Positions 60,233 to 64,000 of a stretch of 64,000 nucleotides of DNA are shown piece by piece; the first letter of the stretch is position 1, and each line of letters starts with the position of its first letter. The position numbers and the translations under genes are program-made. Location: assembly GCA_035531955.1 (NCBI GenBank), contig DATKRZ010000050.1:33406-97405 (forward strand). Reading direction: 5' to 3'. The notes below the pieces were generated by a model, which ran no database searches, had not been told where the DNA came from, and saw only the letters and a list, made by a program, of their open reading frames with translations. This DNA comes from Bog-756 sp035531955. Lineage in GTDB: Bacteria > Actinomycetota > Acidimicrobiia > Acidimicrobiales > RAAP-2.

Positions 60233-61336
60233 GTGGCGCCGCAACGCGAATGGTTCGAGAAGGACTACTACAAGACGCTGGGCGTGTCCTCGACGGCCAC
60301 GGCCAAAGAGATCACCAGCGCGTACCGGAAGCTGGCCAAGAAGCACCATCCCGACACCAACCCGGGCCAGGAGGACACCTTCAAGGACATCTCCGCCGCC
60401 TACGACGTTCTCGGTGACGCCGACCGGCGCAAGGAGTACGACGAGGTCCGGGCCATGGGGCCGGCGGCCGGGGGGTTCCCCGGGGGCTTCGGCGGAGGGA
60501 CCACCTACCGCACCGGCGACCTCGGCGACCTCGGCGACCTGTTCGGCGGGCTGTTCGGGCGTGGCCGCCGGGGCGGCGGGGCCGCCGGCGCCCAGCGCGG
60601 GGCGGACGTCGAGACCGAGCTGCACCTCTCCTTCGAGGAGGCGGTGAACGGGGTGACCACCTCGGTGAACGTCACCACCGACGCCCGCTGCCACACCTGC
60701 TCTGGCACCGGGGCCGCCCCGGGCACCCACCCGGTGACCTGTCCACGGTGCGGCGGTACCGGGAGCCTGCAGGACAACCAGGGGATGTTCTCACTGAGCC
60801 AGATCTGCCCGCAGTGCGGCGGTCGGGGCACGGTGGTGACCACCCCCTGCCCCACGTGCTCCGGCTCGGGGATCGAGCATCGCAACCGCACGGTGAAGGT
60901 CCGGATCCCCGCCGGTGTCGACGACGGGCAGCGGATCCGGGTCAAGGGTCGCGGGGCCGCCGGCCGGGGCAACGCCCCGAGCGGGGACCTCTACGTCGTG
61001 GTCCGGGTGGACCGGCACGGGATATTCGGCCGGCGGGGCCGGAACCTCACCCTCACCGTGCCGCTCTCCTATCCGGAGATCGCACTGGGCACCACCTTGA
61101 CCGTGCCCACCCTGGCCGATCCGGTCACCCTCAGGATCCCGGCGGGCACGCCGTCGGGCCGGACGTTCCGGGTCAGGGAACGGGGTGTCCCCGGCGACCG
61201 GCGGAACGCCACCGGCGACCTGTTGGTCACCGTCGAGGTGGACGTCCCCGACGAATTGACAGACGAGCAGCGCGCCGCCGTCGAGGCGTTGGCCGCGGTG
61301 GTCGAGCCGCCGGCGCGCCAGACCATGGGAGTCTGA
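60233..61336 (+). CDS. dnaJ: Co-chaperone DnaJ (type I)
   Basis: 367 residues. The J domain (about 8-75) has HHPDTN; a Gly/Phe-rich stretch follows, then four zinc repeats CHTCSGTG, CPRCGGTG, CPQCGGRG and CPTCSGSG, and the C-terminal substrate-binding domains. Stimulates DnaK ATPase. The GTG is preceded by GAGGAGACAGGGG. It is 21 bp after grpE and nearly touches hspR. Confidence 0.97.
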   Translation: MAPQREWFEKDYYKTLGVSSTATAKEITSAYRKLAKKHHPDTNPGQEDTFKDISAAYDVLGDADRRKEYDEVRAMGPAAGGFPGGFGGGTTYRTGDLGDLGDLFGGLFGRGRRGGGAAGAQRGADVETELHLSFEEAVNGVTTSVNVTTDARCHTCSGTGAAPGTHPVTCPRCGGTGSLQDNQGMFSLSQICPQCGGRGTVVTTPCPTCSGSGIEHRNRTVKVRIPAGVDDGQRIRVKGRGAAGRGNAPSGDLYVVVRVDRHGIFGRRGRNLTLTVPLSYPEIALGTTLTVPTLADPVTLRIPAGTPSGRTFRVRERGVPGDRRNATGDLLVTVEVDVPDELTDEQRAAVEALAAVVEPPARQTMGV

Positions 61337-61337
61337 T

Positions 61338-61745
61338 ATGGCCGACGAACCACGCACCCGGGCCGTCTATGTGATCTCGGTGGCCGCCGAGCTCACCGGT
61401 GTCCACCCCCAGACCCTCCGCGTCTACGAGCGCAAGGGCCTGCTCGACCCGAGCCGCACGGAGGGAGGCAGCCGGCGCTTCAGCGAGGAGGACCTGGACC
61501 GGATGCGCCACATCCAGAGCCTGACCACAGCCGGACTCAACCTCGAAGGGGTCCGGCGGGTGATGGAGCTCGAAGCCGAGGTGGAACGCCTCCGGGGGGA
61601 GCTCGACGTGGCCCGGGCCGAGGCCCGTGAGGAGGTGGCGGTGACCCACCGCCGCTACCGGCGCGAGCTGGTGCCCCTCTCCCAGGTGCTGGTCCCCATC
61701 CGGTCGGCCCGCCGGGTCGCCCAGGGGATGGGGGGTTCCCGGTGA
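61338..61745 (+). CDS. hspR: MerR-family heat-shock repressor HspR
   Basis: 135 residues. The winged-helix motif VISVAAELTGVHPQTLRVYERKGLL with SRTEGGSRRFSEEDL is that of HspR; a coiled-coil helix (EVERLRGELDVAR) and a basic tail follow. HspR represses its own operon by binding HAIR sites with DnaK as co-repressor in Streptomyces and mycobacteria. It is one base after dnaJ and its TGA overlaps the clpB GTG. Confidence 0.95.
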   Translation: MADEPRTRAVYVISVAAELTGVHPQTLRVYERKGLLDPSRTEGGSRRFSEEDLDRMRHIQSLTTAGLNLEGVRRVMELEAEVERLRGELDVARAEAREEVAVTHRRYRRELVPLSQVLVPIRSARRVAQGMGGSR

Positions 61746-64000
61746 CCATCAACCCCGACCGCTGGACGCTCAAGACCCAGGAAGCATTCAGCTCGGCCGT
61801 CGAGCGGGCCCGTGACGCCCACCACGCCGAAGTGACCCCCGAGCACGTGTTGGCCGCCGTCCTCGACCAGGCCGACGGGATCGCCGGCCCCATCCTCACC
61901 CGGGTGGGCGTCGAGCCGGCAGTGGTGCGCGACCGGGTCGACGGTGAGCTGGGCCGCCTGCCCCAGGCCTTCGGCGGGCAGGAGCCCGGCATCAACCGGG
62001 CCCTGCGCGACGTGCTCACCGCCGCCGATACCCAGCGCACCGACATGGGCGACGAGTACCTGTCGGTCGAGCACCTGATACTGGCCATGGCCGACCGGGT
62101 CGGCGTGGACCGTGACCAGCTGTTGAGCGCCCTGCGCGACGTGCGGGGCAGCCACCGGGTCACCTCGCAGAATCCGGAGGGGACCTTCCAGGCCCTCGAG
62201 CGCTACGGACGCGATCTGACGGCGCTGGCCCGCCAGGGGAAGATGGACCCGGTCATCGGGCGCGACGAGGAGGTGCGCCGGGTCATCCAGGTGCTGTCCC
62301 GCCGGACCAAGAACAATCCGGTCCTCATCGGGGAGCCCGGGGTCGGCAAGACCGCCATCGTCGAGGGCCTGGCCCAGCGCATCGTCGAGGGCGACGTCCC
62401 CGAGGGGCTGAAGGGGAAGCGGGTCATCGGGCTCGACATGGGCTCGATGGTGGCCGGGGCCAAGTACCGGGGCGAGTTCGAGGAGCGGCTGAAGGCGGTG
62501 CTGAAGGAGATCACCGACGCCGAAGGCGAGGTGATCACCTTCGTGGACGAGCTCCACACCATCGTGGGGGCGGGCGGCGGGGCCGAGGGGGCCATGGACG
62601 CCGGCAACATGATCAAGCCGATGCTGGCCCGGGGCGAGCTCCGCCTCATCGGGGCCACCACGCTCGACGAGTACCGCCAGTACATCGAGAAGGACGCGGC
62701 GCTGGAGCGCCGCTTCCAACAGGTCTACGTGCCGCCGCCCTCGGTCGAGGACACCATCGCCATCCTGCGCGGGCTGAAGGAGCGCTACGAGGTCCATCAC
62801 GGGGTCCGTATCCAGGACGCGGCGCTGGTGGCGGCCGCGGTCCTGTCCGACCGCTACATCACCGGACGGTTCCTCCCCGACAAGGCCATCGACCTGATGG
62901 ACGAGTCGGCCAGCCGCCTGCGGATCGAGATCGACTCCATGCCCACCGAGCTGGACGTGGTCACCCGCCGCCTGCGCCAGCTGGAGATCGAGCGGATGGC
63001 ACTGGCCAAGGAGACCGACAGCGCCTCCGCCGAGCGTCTGGCCCGGTTGGACGAGGAGATGGCAAACCTCTCGGAGCAGTCGGCGGCGATGACCGCCCAC
63101 TGGCAGTCCGAGAAGGAGGCGATCGCCACCATCCAGTCCCTCAAGGGCGAGCTCGAGCGCCAACGGGGCGAGGCGGAGCGGCTGGCCCGTGACGGCAACC
63201 TGGCCCAGGCCTCGGAGATCTCCTACGGGCTGATCCCCGATCTGGAGCGCCAGGTCGAGGTGGCCACCGCCGCGCTCGACGAGCTCCAGAAGACCCAGCG
63301 CTTCTTGAAGGAGGAGGTCGACGCGGAGGACGTGGCCGAGGTGGTCAGCCGGACAACCGGCGTACCGGTGAGCCGACTGCTCGAAGGCGAGGTCGAGAAG
63401 CTGGTGCGGATGGAGGACGCCCTCCACGCCCGGGTGGTGGGCCAGGACGAGGCGGTCTCGGCGGTGTCCAATGCCATCCGGCGCAGCCGGGCCGGACTGT
63501 CCGACCCCAACCGCCCCATCGGCTCGTTCCTGTTCATGGGGCCGACCGGGGTGGGCAAGACCGAGCTGGCCCGGGCCCTGGCCGAGTTCCTCTTCGACGA
63601 CGCCCGGGCCATGGTGCGCATCGACATGAGCGAGTACGTGGAGCGCCACTCGGTGGCCCGGCTGGTCGGCGCCCCACCCGGCTACGTCGGCTACGAGGAG
63701 GGAGGCCAGCTGACCGAGGCGATCCGCCGGCGTCCCTACGCGGTGGTGCTGCTCGACGAGTTGGAGAAGGCCCACCCCGACGTGTTCAACACCCTGCTGC
63801 AGCTGCTCGAGGACGGCCGCCTGACCGACGGCCAGGGCCGGACCGTGGACTTCACCAACACCGTGTTGATCATGACCTCCAACATCCCCGGCGAGCCCCT
63901 CGAGTTCTTCAAGCCCGAGTTCGTCAACCGCATCGACGAGATCGTCCGGTTCCACGCCCTCTCCGAGTCCGACCTCGAGCGGATCGTCTCCATCCAGCTG
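61742..64000 (+). CDS. clpB: ATP-dependent disaggregase ClpB (3'-truncated by window end)
   Basis: The first 753 codons. N-domain about 1-140; AAA-1 with Walker A GEPGVGKT (about 197) and Walker B TFVDELHT; the coiled-coil middle domain about 400-530; AAA-2 with Walker A GPTGVGKT (about 600), GAPPGYVGYEEGG, and Walker B VLLDELEKAH. After TSN the linker before PEFVNRIDEI is short (IPGEPLEFFK). Works with DnaK to dissolve aggregates. The GTG overlaps the hspR stop (GTGA). Confidence 0.97.
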   Translation, partial: MTINPDRWTLKTQEAFSSAVERARDAHHAEVTPEHVLAAVLDQADGIAGPILTRVGVEPAVVRDRVDGELGRLPQAFGGQEPGINRALRDVLTAADTQRTDMGDEYLSVEHLILAMADRVGVDRDQLLSALRDVRGSHRVTSQNPEGTFQALERYGRDLTALARQGKMDPVIGRDEEVRRVIQVLSRRTKNNPVLIGEPGVGKTAIVEGLAQRIVEGDVPEGLKGKRVIGLDMGSMVAGAKYRGEFEERLKAVLKEITDAEGEVITFVDELHTIVGAGGGAEGAMDAGNMIKPMLARGELRLIGATTLDEYRQYIEKDAALERRFQQVYVPPPSVEDTIAILRGLKERYEVHHGVRIQDAALVAAAVLSDRYITGRFLPDKAIDLMDESASRLRIEIDSMPTELDVVTRRLRQLEIERMALAKETDSASAERLARLDEEMANLSEQSAAMTAHWQSEKEAIATIQSLKGELERQRGEAERLARDGNLAQASEISYGLIPDLERQVEVATAALDELQKTQRFLKEEVDAEDVAEVVSRTTGVPVSRLLEGEVEKLVRMEDALHARVVGQDEAVSAVSNAIRRSRAGLSDPNRPIGSFLFMGPTGVGKTELARALAEFLFDDARAMVRIDMSEYVERHSVARLVGAPPGYVGYEEGGQLTEAIRRRPYAVVLLDELEKAHPDVFNTLLQLLEDGRLTDGQGRTVDFTNTVLIMTSNIPGEPLEFFKPEFVNRIDEIVRFHALSESDLERIVSIQL

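Noticed and set aside
61655..63955. 766-codon frame antisense to clpB
   Set aside because: ClpB on the plus strand has all Walker and arginine-finger regions; the antisense product is an artefact of codon bias.

Overview
The window comes from a very GC-rich actinobacterial chromosome. The heat-shock order dnaK-grpE-dnaJ-hspR-clpB, a MerR-type HspR, a mycothiol-type (MDMPI) enzyme, an Eis-like acetyltransferase, DUF2510 and DUF1918 proteins, an Rv0338c/EtfD-like protein and GlnR-type sites all point to Actinomycetota. The mix of lipid-catabolic genes, secreted DGG-repeat beta-propellers and one- or two-gene transcription units would suit Acidimicrobiia, but that class assignment is inference. 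I see no prophage, insertion sequence or CRISPR array; the only RNA gene found is a tRNA-Gly(CCC).

Layout. 1-3.9 kb: zinc alcohol dehydrogenase and Eis-like acetyltransferase, then DUF2510, CutA and DUF1918 genes. 4.0-7.6 kb: minus-strand cluster of an APH-like kinase, a DUF7064/7065-like protein, a truncated GYD fragment and an amidohydrolase. 7.8-21 kb: mostly lipid or small-molecule metabolism (CoA transferase, P450, aldehyde dehydrogenase, family VIII-type hydrolase, SDR, PhyH dioxygenase, acyl-CoA synthetase) with a DNA-repair glycosylase, a frameshifted DUF1801 gene and an ECF sigma factor coupled to a membrane protein. 21-33 kb: exported proteins (pilin-like protein, two alpha/beta hydrolases, beta-helix protein, phospholipase C-like phosphoesterase, small helical protein) around a universal stress protein, a divergent EF-G and an AGPS-like flavoenzyme. 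33-44 kb: AidB-like acyl-CoA dehydrogenase, HtrA-like protease, DUF98 and SRPBCC proteins, then an apparent isoprenoid/membrane-lipid group (MenG-like methyltransferase, membrane protein, geranylgeranyl-reductase family protein, flippase-pseudokinase fusion). 44-49 kb: SDR, PhzF-like protein and two secreted beta-propeller proteins. 49-57 kb: tRNA-Gly, dcd, an EtfD-like ETF oxidoreductase, a cNMP-binding protein, amt-glnK and gpmA. 57.6-64 kb: the HspR-type chaperone operon, with clpB cut by the window end.

How the parts fit. Exported lipases and a phospholipase could release fatty acids; acyl-CoA synthetase, acyl-CoA dehydrogenase and CoA transferase would process them, and the EtfD-like protein would pass beta-oxidation electrons to menaquinone. 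amt-glnK is an ammonium uptake unit with GlnR-like half-sites upstream. A recurring feature is a TAnnnT-type -10 hexamer 5-10 nt before the start codon with no Shine-Dalgarno, the arrangement expected for leaderless mRNAs. Tandem duplications sit exactly over two translation starts. All functions are inferred from sequence motifs; no searches were run.
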